Shown here: one piece after another, positions 1 to 9,491 of the stretch | Position numbering within the stretch: position 1 is the first letter of the stretch | Layout: every line of letters starts with the position of its first letter | Assembly: GCA_964019425.1 (NCBI GenBank) | Contig: OZ025838.1 | Span: 124,001 to 188,000, forward strand | Length of the DNA: 64,000 nt | Source: Flectonema sp. DT1601 | Taxonomy: Eukaryota; Euglenozoa; Diplonemea; Diplonemida; Diplonemidae | Reading direction: 5' to 3' | Translations under genes and position numbers: made by a program | Notes under the pieces: generated by a model | What the model was told of the DNA's origin: nothing | Seen by the model: the letters and a program-made list of their open reading frames with translations, nothing else | The model's database searches: none

Positions 1-97
1 TCAGTTAGTTTGAAATAACATGAACTCTATCACGAATGATATGAATACTGTTCGTGCTAGATCAATCCTTTATTATAATAATAACAAGGCAATAATC

Positions 98-1238
98 TCA
101 GAAACCACCTGGACCAGTTAGGTCTCTTGCTAAGTCTTTCATTGGCATAACATTCTTAGAACCTGTGCCATCACCACCTCTATTGTCAAATGATGACAGC
201 TGTGATTCGTACTTCGCAATTGCATTACTCATTAAATCTACTTTACTCGTGTGAGTCGTTAGATTTACAGATCCGCACTCAGTCCATTTAAAACTGGGTT
301 GTTGTGTTTGTGTTATTTTATAAAAGATGAAAGTGTTGCTATAAATAATAATAATTATTTACATACTTAGGAGGGACTGCTATCGGGTCTCTGGGATCGA
401 ATAAAGAGCCACTCTTGTGTTTTATAATACCACATTGAAGAATCTAGTTTTGTTGTGGTGATGAGAAGAACGTTTTTGTTTAATGTGAAATTATTTTAAG
501 GGAAAGAAAATGACAAACCGAAAGTTCATATTTTGGAACACCACTGCTGGTGGAGACTTTTTCAATTTCTTCAAGAACACCCCAGCCTTTGACAACTTGT
601 CCAACGCAACTGTTACGTCTTTCAAGGTGAGGAAATGCTCTATACGTAATAATGAATTGAGAAGCATTACCATGACGGAAAGCGTTCACCATACAAACAC
701 ATCCAGGGCCAGGGATTTTACCGCTCTTATCAGTGAAGCAGTCTTGAAGGAGGTCACCAGAGAAAGACTCTCCTCCTTTACCATCGTAATATACATTATC
801 ACCACCTTGGATATACATTCCTCTGACTACTTTATGAATTAAAGTGTTTGTGTATGACATTAGTTTTTGATCTCCCATTGCTCTATGTTTGGTTGCGTGT
901 TTAAAAGTAATCGGGAAACCCATAAATGAACCAGTTGAGAGTGCCTTCATGTTCAGTGATAACATCGGAGCGCAATCATCAAAAGTTTCAATTTCAACTC
1001 GGCCGATGAATTTTCCATCTTTTCCGATATCGAAAAATATTTGTCCGTTTTCAGGATTTATAGGAAACGGAGGTCGATAAACCAAATCGATATCTTTCAA
1101 TTCCCTGGGAGTCACGTCCTCAGGAATATATATATCGTTAACGTGATGAAGACCAGTGTTGCAGAATCCTTTCTTAATTCCAATACCAGCTGCCAGTCCT
1201 CCAGCTGCGAAGATTCCCCTTCGTAGAAGGATTTTCAT
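98..1238 (-). CDS. Cyclophilin-type peptidyl-prolyl isomerase, three exons
   Basis: Model: exons 1238-519, 443-367 and 293-98, giving 330 residues (993 nt, a multiple of three). The cyclophilin fold is recognised by IHKVVRGMYIQGGD, the FSGDLLQD segment, GPGCVCMVNA, ASQFIITY and, across the first intron, ELSILQCGII, which matches the usual terminal strand ending in DCG. The first 25 residues are basic and then hydrophobic, so the protein is probably membrane-anchored or sent to an organelle. The catalytic Arg of the FHR motif is Lys here (HK) and the usual Trp near the end is not obvious, so isomerase activity may be weak. Exons 2-3 add about 80 residues beyond the normal end. Introns are 75 and 73 bp with GTTTGT and GTATGT donors. 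The start follows an acceptor (C-run plus AG) by about 21 nt. Confidence 0.85.
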
Positions 1239-1400
1239 TTTATATTTTTAAGAAAATGACTGGGGGGGGAGAAGGTAATAAAAATTGGATGACGCACACA
1301 ACATGAGTACCTTTTTTTTAATATAAAATTAATAATCTAGTCGTGTGTTAGTTTTCAATTAAACCCTTTTTTTTTTTTTTTTTTTTTTTAAATATCATCT

Positions 1401-2177
1401 TTATTTGCTATGGCTATGACTATGACTATGGCTGTGACTGTGGTGATGACCTTTTCGATGTTTTTTTGCTGCTTCGATCGCTTCGGCAATCGCACCAGCA
1501 ACGACATCGTCTGACTGGCAGGTGATGATAACGACGTCGTGAACTAATGAGATAATATGATTACCACAACACGCCATTGTCATACAATGAACAAATGTAC
1601 CAAATCCAAGTACAATATTAACTGTTGACACCACAAGTAGTAAAATGTGAAGAATTGTAAGAAAGATGTAAACAGTCGAGTACTTCAGAAACACTTGTCT
1701 TGGTCTCATACAAGCAGCATTGATCTCTAACTTACAACGAGAATAAGTTAGATAAACAGAGAACACTGCTGTGAAGATAGCTCCCCAAAGCATCCATGAA
1801 TTATGTTGAGATGAGAATGGTCCAGATGATCGAATTGGATGAAAGGCAATCGCCACAAACGCGAGCATTCCCCACAAGAGTTCTTTTGTTTGATTAGTCT
1901 TTCGCTCTGGGATTGATTCCCGAACTCGTTTTGCGATTTGTTTTTCTTCCTCTGCTCGGTCTTCTTTCATTCGAATTTCTTCTGCCTCGCGTGCTCGTTT
2001 CCATCTCTCGTCTTCACGTTTATCATTAATGATAACCTTTTTAATTACATCAGTATAATGTCTTCTTGCTTTCGGATCATTCACCATCTCTCTAGCGAGT
2101 TGAGATCCTCGTTCTCGTTGTGGTTCGTCTTCTGCATCAGGATGGGTCCAGGAGTCCCATTTTGACCTTTCTGGCAT
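1401..2177 (-). CDS. Membrane protein with alternating His-Ser tail, unknown function
   Basis: 258 residues, family not recognised. The first 100 residues are highly charged and look helical (many Glu/Arg). Three hydrophobic segments follow at roughly 107-125, 136-155 and 178-215, the last long enough for two helices, with a Cys-rich MACC stretch after it. The C-terminus is basic and then a run of alternating His and Ser ending in Lys. Such a tail can bind Zn, Ni or Cu ions; that is inference. The start lies about 15 nt downstream of a TTACTTCAG acceptor. A 28-base A tract (coding strand) follows the stop codon closely. Confidence 0.75.
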   Translation of the reverse strand: MPERSKWDSWTHPDAEDEPQRERGSQLAREMVNDPKARRHYTDVIKKVIINDKREDERWKRAREAEEIRMKEDRAEEEKQIAKRVRESIPERKTNQTKELLWGMLAFVAIAFHPIRSSGPFSSQHNSWMLWGAIFTAVFSVYLTYSRCKLEINAACMRPRQVFLKYSTVYIFLTILHILLLVVSTVNIVLGFGTFVHCMTMACCGNHIISLVHDVVIITCQSDDVVAGAIAEAIEAAKKHRKGHHHSHSHSHSHSHSK

Positions 2178-2755
2178 CTATCTGTGACTCACCTGAAGTA
2201 ATAGTAATAGAGATACATTGCTTCTTTATGTTATCAATGTAATAAATAACAACTTTTTTTTTTTTTTTGTTCATCAACGATGGTCTGTTTTGATTCCGAC
2301 AAGACAAGTCAGAAATAAAACGATAAAAGTAGGAAACCTTCTAATAGACTACTGTTTGTGTGTAATACTCAAATCAGTTTTTATATGGTTTTTTTTTTTT
2401 TTTTTTTTTCATGATACAAGTACTTAGAGCACGTTTCTTATGATTCCCGAAAATCATTTTTGGGAACTCCATAGTTAAAGACAGCAGTCTTTTTTTGTAT
2501 TTCTCTCTTTTCTTTTTTTTTTTTTTTTTTTTTAAAAACCCACATCTTTAACAGGTATGCCGAGATTCAAAGCTCTGAGTGCAATCCTGCTTATGGTAGT
2601 CAGCAGTCAATAAATTGTTGTCTGAGAAAATCAGAAACAGAATAAGAAAAGAACATAAAAAACGATGCGCTTAGAAACAAAACCAAAACTGAAAAAAAAA
2701 AAAAAAAAAAAACATCACCAGCAATTATTATTTCACAATACGCTACCTATGCTTA
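2178..2755. other. Intergenic spacer with homopolymers
   Basis: No gene seen. It holds T tracts around 2253-2270, 2390-2409 and 2512-2533 and an A tract at 2693-2711. It is wider than most spacers of this block and contains the 5' acceptor of the gene on its left and the 3' end of the WDR24-like gene on its right. Confidence 0.6.
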
Positions 2756-5230
2756 TCAGGCACATCCTGGCATATCTTTTCCACAGTCAACATGAGGACA
2801 TTGTTTACTTGTTTTCATCCAAGTCTGCATACAGCTAACGTGACCACCATGTGAGCAACCTCTCGACCACATAAATAAACCTTTTACTGGTTGTAAACAA
2901 GCACTGCAATAACTTGAAGCGTAACAGCAATTATGTTGTAATTGAGAAGAAGACATAGAAGTCACACTGAGCTCTCCAATGTTAGAAGGGTCCTTACATG
3001 TTGAACAACGTGAAGAAACTTCCGTTCCAGCCTGAGACATTGACGCAATTTTACGAAAAGGACAATGCTTCACAAGCTCAGCAGCAATAGTAACCAAGTC
3101 ATACGAAACCAAAAGATTGTAGTAGCACATAAACCATTCTCCTCCTCTATCTCCATACGCAGATGGTATGAACACTTCAGGAGTTGTTGCGACTGCTAAG
3201 GCGAGCATCGCTACAGTTTGAACGTCGCCAGCTTCGAGAATGTTTTCAATTAAATCTGAAAATACGGAAGATAAAGAAACCACGCTAGCTTGAGGTAGAG
3301 TTTTACTCATAGCAGATGAGAGGCTATCAGAACTGTTTTCTAAACGAAGGGATTCACCGAATACTTTTCCTGCATGAGGACCACTACTACTACTCGATTG
3401 TGAGTCACTTTCCCAACTTTCCATTTCTAATTTTACAGATGATTGAGATCTCACTGAACCTCTTGAGTTACCACTACCTCCTTCTTTGTGGTGGTCAACG
3501 TGATCTTCAGTACTCACATTTTGTGATTCCTCAGTTCGTTGACTAATTGCCAACTCACACAGCGATTGAACAACTTTCCAAATACAGTACAACTCATCGC
3601 TACTCGTAACTGATGCGTTGTATTCACACAATTCAATAGCTGAGGCTGCTGTCATTTTGTAAGATAAAGCTAGTCTCTCAAACTCTGACTGATTACTTTG
3701 ATCTTCAGCATAAATAGAAACACCTGACGACTCTCCACAAAATGGAGGAGGACATGAATACGATTGTTGCTTTAAAACAGACGTAGTCCCAATGCTGACT
3801 GAAGATGTACTTTGAATAGCAGTGACTTGTTCATAACTAATAGTTCCATCTGGTGAATATATTGGTTGTTGTTGACTTCTTTTTCGTCCGAAAACTTTTC
3901 CAAACCAACTCCTCTTCTCACCATCACGAGGTATATTAAGAGGCGTGGAAGGCATACTATTGGAATTCTGTGGTAGAAATAGTTCACTGCTACCCATTGG
4001 AGTTGACGGGAAATTATCTACTGCGACATCCTTTTGTATTTTTCCTCTGTGTCTACCAGCTTCAGGAAAATGTATTGGACTATTGTGATAAACAAGAGTG
4101 TCAGATGGACCCCATACAACAGCAGTTGTACATAAGTGAGCTGTGTGTACGTGTGATCTTTTAACAAGAGATGCAGCAAAGGATCCATTACTGGTACGAG
4201 CAGAAGAAAATATTATTTCACCATCAGATCCCCACCATTCAATATCAGATATATTTTCACCATGTGGTTTTCGAACACAACAGAGTGGTAGTAAAGGAGA
4301 TCTCTCATCCCAAATATTAAGATCCGCATCAAGAGGTGAATATGACACCTCAGCGATCTGATGGCTAATTCCATTGGGACAAGGTCTCCAATGAACTCTA
4401 CCAACACTCGCTAATGTTTGAATATTCGATTCAGGTCGTAAACTGCTGTCAGCTACTTCACTTCTAAGATTCCATACTCTGACCGTACCATCTTTTGATC
4501 CGGCTACTAGGAATCCATTCTTCTTTGGATGCCAATTAATTGAAGAAATAGAACCCATCCCCGCTAATATCCTTCTGGTTGGACCTCGCTCACACATTCT
4601 TATATCCCAGTAGAGTAGTTCTGCAGACTCATCAGTACTACAAACAAAGCCATTGTGATTAAAAGGATCGACTTCGACATCTCTAATTTCTGGTGCATTG
4701 CCATCAGGTCCAAGTCTAAAGGTTACTGGTGGTTGTTCACGAAATGTTCTGGTGTCCCATAACTTAACAGTCGAGTCTGTCGAAGCACTCAGCAGGTGAA
4801 ATTTATTTGATGGATGCCAACAAACTCTTTTTACGAGTCGGTTATGTTCTGTTCGTTGAGAACCGTCGTCTTCACGTTTTAGAATTGAAGGCCTTCCCTG
4901 TTCACAGTCCCATACTACAACTGGACCAGATGCTGTTGCTGTTGCTATAAGGTTTTTATCTAAAGGGTGCCACTTTACATCCGTTATTCGAGTCGGAGCT
5001 CTTCTCCCTCCGAGATATTTTGATACTTTAAGTGACGGTAGTTCTGTCTCTTCTGTATTTCTCTTGACGTCAACAATCGCTAAACACTTCTCACCTCCGA
5101 CTACAACTTGACATTCCTCGTCAGTCATTCCACTTTGGCACAAACTCATGCACGATAATCCTTGGTGTGCATTTTTTAAGTTAAGTTTTACAGTTGTTTT
5201 GTCACCGTCACCACCTGGTGTGCCCATCAT
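2756..5230 (-). CDS. WDR24/Sea2-like GATOR2 subunit
   Basis: 824 residues. WDR24 is a GATOR2 (yeast SEACAT) subunit that relays amino-acid status to TORC1 at the lysosome or vacuole. The N-terminal half is a WD40 propeller (about 60-360) with blades such as TVKLWDTRTF and TVRVWNLRS; TLASVGRVHWRP closely matches the metazoan TIASVARVKWRP blade. A low-complexity Ser-rich linker (about 400-640) is followed by a helical region (EWFMCYYNLLVSYDL) and a C-terminal zinc domain with CSTC, CSAC, GLFMWSRGCSHGGH and CPHVDC, the arrangement seen in WDR24. No intron is needed. An acceptor (TTATTTCACAG) sits about 20 nt before the ATG. Assignment to WDR24 rather than WDR59 or MIOS rests on this by-eye comparison. 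Confidence 0.8.
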   Translation of the reverse strand: MMGTPGGDGDKTTVKLNLKNAHQGLSCMSLCQSGMTDEECQVVVGGEKCLAIVDVKRNTEETELPSLKVSKYLGGRRAPTRITDVKWHPLDKNLIATATASGPVVVWDCEQGRPSILKREDDGSQRTEHNRLVKRVCWHPSNKFHLLSASTDSTVKLWDTRTFREQPPVTFRLGPDGNAPEIRDVEVDPFNHNGFVCSTDESAELLYWDIRMCERGPTRRILAGMGSISSINWHPKKNGFLVAGSKDGTVRVWNLRSEVADSSLRPESNIQTLASVGRVHWRPCPNGISHQIAEVSYSPLDADLNIWDERSPLLPLCCVRKPHGENISDIEWWGSDGEIIFSSARTSNGSFAASLVKRSHVHTAHLCTTAVVWGPSDTLVYHNSPIHFPEAGRHRGKIQKDVAVDNFPSTPMGSSELFLPQNSNSMPSTPLNIPRDGEKRSWFGKVFGRKRSQQQPIYSPDGTISYEQVTAIQSTSSVSIGTTSVLKQQSYSCPPPFCGESSGVSIYAEDQSNQSEFERLALSYKMTAASAIELCEYNASVTSSDELYCIWKVVQSLCELAISQRTEESQNVSTEDHVDHHKEGGSGNSRGSVRSQSSVKLEMESWESDSQSSSSSGPHAGKVFGESLRLENSSDSLSSAMSKTLPQASVVSLSSVFSDLIENILEAGDVQTVAMLALAVATTPEVFIPSAYGDRGGEWFMCYYNLLVSYDLVTIAAELVKHCPFRKIASMSQAGTEVSSRCSTCKDPSNIGELSVTSMSSSQLQHNCCYASSYCSACLQPVKGLFMWSRGCSHGGHVSCMQTWMKTSKQCPHVDCGKDMPGCA

Positions 5231-5390
5231 ATTGTTTGGTGGTGAACTGTGAAATAATGAATTTATACTTTTTTTAACAAAACAGACGATACTTAGAGAG
5301 AGTTACTCACATAAGTAGCAACAATGATGTGAAACCCCAAAAGTATCAGTTTAATAAGAGATTGTAATAATAGTGACGAGTGTTAATATT

Positions 5391-7394
5391 TCACTCCTTA
5401 GACCTTCTCTTCATTTCGAATTCTAATGCAATATTCTTTCTCAGACGAGTAACTCGAGGGTAGAAGAATTCTCTGACAACACAATACGGAGATGAATCTA
5501 ATTTAGTAGTCACTGCGAAGGCTGCATGAGAAGTCGTTTCTTGTGATAATCCAGTAGTCGGGACGTCACGAACTCGACAAGAGAGAGCAGCTAACTTACT
5601 CGATTCAAATACATCTGTTGGATGTTCAGCATTGTCTTCGTGAAGATATTTTTTTGAAAAAACCGCATCCTCAATAAGCGGCATAAAACTATGACCCGTC
5701 ATGTAGTCAAGTTCTGATACTTTTCCTACAATACGTCTGTAGGGTGTGTTTCGGAATGATGAAGGTAGGAGATGATACCATCGATCAATATCGATGTGTC
5801 GAAGTCCAAACACGTGAAGAATTAATTCAGCAGTTTTATTAGCATAACGATGTTCTGGAATGATGTGTTCATTAGTTGCTTTTTCAGATGTTAGTAAGTT
5901 TGATAACGGGATGACGATGTCGCAAATATCTGCGTTCGCGACTGCATCTTTTGTTCCAGCTAAGGTCGGCATTCCAGTTTTCATGAGTACGTCTCCGTGG
6001 ATTCCGTTTTTGTCAATGGCTATGCGTTCACTTGCTAAAATATTCCATACAAGTTTATGAAAAGAAGACATGTATGAACCTATGACGTCAGGCTGTGTAT
6101 CAATTAAATGTTTTACAACTCCTTTAAAAGTTCTCGTCTTCGACACATATGAAATAATCTTCAAAATCACACAACGAATTTCAATAACCGGATTACCACC
6201 TCCCTCACTTCTAAAGTCATTGTGAATATGCTGTTTAAATTTCATTACTATTTTACTCGTATTCCATTCCTTTGATGGGACTCGTAGAATTGATAAGAGA
6301 GACTTGTCAATATCATCGATGCCTTTGTATTTTTTATATCTTTCCATAAGTAGAAACTGTGATATTAAAGAATACACAACATGAATGTCGTCAAGTCTGT
6401 ATAAATGCCAACCAATCACCCAAGATGGAATAGGTCTTGATGTAATTGCATTGAAACAAGTAGGATCAAATAGATTTGCGAATACTCCACCAGAATGAGT
6501 AAACTGTTGCATCTCAAGAGAGACATCTCTGGGACTCACATCAGTGATGTTAGAGACGCTGATTAATGATCTGAATGACTTTGGTGGTTGTGACAAATCC
6601 TTAATAAGTTGAAATTCAGTACAAGTGAAGTATCCCATGCTTATGATGTGTTTTCCAATTACTCTTCCTAAATATCCCATTCTAATATCGTTCATGTTGA
6701 TGATTACCTTCTGTGAAGTGTATCCAACATAACTTTGTACTTCCATACATCCAATCTTCTCAGGTGATAGTCTTAGTATTCTACATAAAGCATACACCAT
6801 TGAGTCATGTGATATTCCACTTGTTTTACTTACGGTAAAGGATACGTATGATGTGTTGTTGGATTCATGAGCTTCTTGTTCTAGTTTGCGGCTGTCAGAT
6901 TTTGATGGGAGTCGATAATCAGCGATTGATAATTTACCACCCGATTGAATTTCATTAGAAATAAAATTAGTACTGTGCCATGACCAGTCACACATTACTC
7001 GAGGGCGTTTAGAGTACGTCGTTAACATTCCACATTCTTCTTCTAACGTTCTAATGTCTGAGTATGTTTGTTTTTGTGATTGATCACAGTGTTGATTCAC
7101 ACACTTTATATACCATGAAGCAATATCTCTAATGGATGCTTTTATATTACTGTGGTAGCCGAGAAGTTTTTTTGGTGGCATTACTGTCGTCGGGGGTGTT
7201 ATGACCATATCTCTGTCTACATCTTTAATTCTAACTCCTACACGTCTCGCATCCCGTAATATAGTTCTCTCTATCTTCTTACCTGCGCGTACTGGTATTG
7301 GAATGTTGACACCAACTGCCTTATCGATGCCTCGTATGTCTTTTCCTCGGGATCTCCATGACCCGACCATGTGAAAGATTCGAGGTGTAGACAT
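5391..7394 (-). CDS. TruD/PUS7-like pseudouridine synthase homologue, probably degenerate
   Basis: 667 residues. The segment starting VSFTVSKTSGISHDSM and running to GYTSQKVII resembles the TruD/PUS7 core in which substrate-recognition helices lead to the catalytic GTKD(K/R)R.VT.Q motif. Here that motif reads EVQSYVGYTSQ, so the catalytic Asp is missing. Later pieces fit the same family: GYLGRVIGKHI, and GGVFANLFDPTCFN where TruD has the pNYFG.QRFG block. The N-terminus is basic and could be an organellar targeting sequence. In kinetoplastids, inactive pseudouridine-synthase relatives serve as assembly factors for mitochondrial ribosomes (known for the group); a similar scaffold role here is inference. 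The ATG lies about 20 nt after a TTCTTTTCAG acceptor. Confidence 0.55.
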   Translation of the reverse strand: MSTPRIFHMVGSWRSRGKDIRGIDKAVGVNIPIPVRAGKKIERTILRDARRVGVRIKDVDRDMVITPPTTVMPPKKLLGYHSNIKASIRDIASWYIKCVNQHCDQSQKQTYSDIRTLEEECGMLTTYSKRPRVMCDWSWHSTNFISNEIQSGGKLSIADYRLPSKSDSRKLEQEAHESNNTSYVSFTVSKTSGISHDSMVYALCRILRLSPEKIGCMEVQSYVGYTSQKVIINMNDIRMGYLGRVIGKHIISMGYFTCTEFQLIKDLSQPPKSFRSLISVSNITDVSPRDVSLEMQQFTHSGGVFANLFDPTCFNAITSRPIPSWVIGWHLYRLDDIHVVYSLISQFLLMERYKKYKGIDDIDKSLLSILRVPSKEWNTSKIVMKFKQHIHNDFRSEGGGNPVIEIRCVILKIISYVSKTRTFKGVVKHLIDTQPDVIGSYMSSFHKLVWNILASERIAIDKNGIHGDVLMKTGMPTLAGTKDAVANADICDIVIPLSNLLTSEKATNEHIIPEHRYANKTAELILHVFGLRHIDIDRWYHLLPSSFRNTPYRRIVGKVSELDYMTGHSFMPLIEDAVFSKKYLHEDNAEHPTDVFESSKLAALSCRVRDVPTTGLSQETTSHAAFAVTTKLDSSPYCVVREFFYPRVTRLRKNIALEFEMKRRSKE

Positions 7395-7621
7395 CTTTTT
7401 ATTATTATTTTCTGATTACTGAAAAGAACGTATAAATATAACCACACATAAGTTTGTGTTTGTTCACGATTCAAGTCAAGGTATGCTTAGTACCTTGACA
7501 AACTGTTTATAACGTAAATAATTGCAGTGAGTAGAAACTCAGAGAGGGAGGTGTGTAAAATAATAGAAAGCTTTCTCACAAGGTTTTTTTTTATACAAAA
7601 AAAATATATTTTAAAAAGTAA

Positions 7622-9184
7622 TTACAGGTCTTTAGATGATGAAAAAATCCCTTTTTGAAGATTATTGTCTTGTAACTCAATCGTAGTTTGACAATCTTCA
7701 GTACATTGTAACGGAGACACTTTACTGCCTCTGACAGTGTTTGTGACTAGTGTGGCTTCAGAAGCGTGGATAATCAAGAATCCTTCTTTACCGCTGTCGC
7801 TTATGACATTTGATTCGATGAAGGTACCTTTTGAGGAATCTAATTTGATAGCACTCTCTTCAGTATTTGAAATAATATTTCGAATTATCTTTCCTGAAGA
7901 GTTCTTTACGACTATACCAGATCCACAAGATTCAAAACAATTCTTGTCAACAGTCGGATTCGAACCCTCGTCTGTGAATAACCCAGTTTTACAAAATGAT
8001 ATCGTGTTTCCGCGAACACATCCTTTACTCTTTTCGGAGAATGATATGCCTATGGGTGATCCGGAGATGGTGTTTGAAATAAATTGAGGACCTGCTTCGT
8101 TTAAAACCATCACCGACGATTCACAATCCAGTACTTTATTATTTGTAAAAGTCCCCTGACTGAACTTATCCTTAACTACAATTGCTTTTTGACAATCAGT
8201 GAACGAGTTGTGAAGAAATGATGGATTAGACTTCGTTGACACCAATACTGCAATAATTGATTTATTAAAAGTATTATTTATATACTTCCCTCTTGAATTA
8301 CATCTTATGTCAATTGCTGTTTGCTGGATTGCTGTGAAAGTGTTTTTTCTTACAGTTGGTTTACCAGAATCCACTACAATCCCAATGTTGTTATTAACTT
8401 CGAAATAATTCGTCGATATGTCAATCGCCGTTTCCGTATCGAGATTGACACCTCCCAGACAGTAGATTCCAGCTTCTGAACATGATGATATTTTATTATT
8501 TTGAACAATTGCTTTACAACTACTTTGAAGTTCAATCCCGACGACACAGTCAGAAATATGACAAGAATCAATCTCACAAGTTGCTAACTCCTCACAATAA
8601 CAACCCTTATTACCTGTTATGAAACACTTATCAAGTCTTAACTTTCCCAGATTGCCGATGAAGGCGGCGTAGTCAACTCCCCGGAGTTGACATCTCCTGA
8701 TTGTTGGAAATGATTTTTCGTTAACACCAATAGCAGAACCGATATTCGAATATAAAGTACATTGGTCTAGAATAGGAGTACCTCTTTTACACCACACAGC
8801 GAAGACTAAATGTTCAGATTCTGGATCAGTTTCAGTCGTGTGTTCAAAAGTAATATTTGATATTCTACAAGCAGTACAATCAATTGATATCATGTGAGTA
8901 CTACTTCTTAAAAGTTTTGATTTAGTTGTATCTAATCTGACGACTACTGGACTACTTCCCTCATCAGATGCGATGATGTGAATATTTCTGTCGACACAAA
9001 TTGGTTCCCTCAACTCATAAATACCTGAACTGAGAGCAATACAATCACCATCAACAGCAGACATTATCGCGCTGTGTATACTTCGATACTCTCTAGGTAC
9101 ACATAATACTCTTCCATTTGGCATTCTACTAGTCACGGTATGACTGATCCCCGTTGGGAGACTAACTTCCATTGTCTGCGTCAT
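7622..9184 (-). CDS. Right-handed parallel beta-helix (CASH/NosD-like) protein
   Basis: About 520 residues from the first in-frame ATG (MTQTMEVSLP); the open frame extends three codons further only through a TTG. After residue 35 the sequence is a long series of about 23-residue coils with Asn/Gly/Cys turns, such as YNNHISSCSEAGIYC-type patterns, GNTISFCKTGLF and NCFESCGSGIVV. This is typical of the pectate-lyase-like beta-helix used by FBXO11, SHCBP1 and many protist proteins. No F-box or catalytic motif was seen, so the role (binding scaffold or carbohydrate-related) is open. A TTTCATTTAG acceptor lies about 16 nt upstream. Confidence 0.75.
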   Translation of the reverse strand: MTQTMEVSLPTGISHTVTSRMPNGRVLCVPREYRSIHSAIMSAVDGDCIALSSGIYELREPICVDRNIHIIASDEGSSPVVVRLDTTKSKLLRSSTHMISIDCTACRISNITFEHTTETDPESEHLVFAVWCKRGTPILDQCTLYSNIGSAIGVNEKSFPTIRRCQLRGVDYAAFIGNLGKLRLDKCFITGNKGCYCEELATCEIDSCHISDCVVGIELQSSCKAIVQNNKISSCSEAGIYCLGGVNLDTETAIDISTNYFEVNNNIGIVVDSGKPTVRKNTFTAIQQTAIDIRCNSRGKYINNTFNKSIIAVLVSTKSNPSFLHNSFTDCQKAIVVKDKFSQGTFTNNKVLDCESSVMVLNEAGPQFISNTISGSPIGISFSEKSKGCVRGNTISFCKTGLFTDEGSNPTVDKNCFESCGSGIVVKNSSGKIIRNIISNTEESAIKLDSSKGTFIESNVISDSGKEGFLIIHASEATLVTNTVRGSKVSPLQCTEDCQTTIELQDNNLQKGIFSSSKDL

Positions 9185-9491
9185 AAACACCAAGAGAAAC
9201 TGACTAAATGAAATAAAAATAACTCAGCAACAAGACATCAATATCAGTTAAATATGCACCTACACACAACACATAGAATTGAAGAAGGGATGGGGGTGTG
9301 GTGGTGTGGGATAGATCGGATATAATAAATACAATCACAAATTTTTTTTTATTCTATTCTTCTGAAAAAAAAAACATAAAATGAATTTTTTTTTTTTTTT
9401 TTTTTTTTAAAATCGTCAACCCCTTTAGCTAAAAAGGAGTGAAACACACATCTGAGACAAAGAGTGTTTGCTGAAACTTCATTATTCCAAT
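9185..9491. other. Intergenic spacer
   Basis: 307 bp with a long T tract (about 9386-9408) just 3' of the ADP-ribosyltransferase-like gene on the coding strand. Nothing else seen. Confidence 0.5.
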
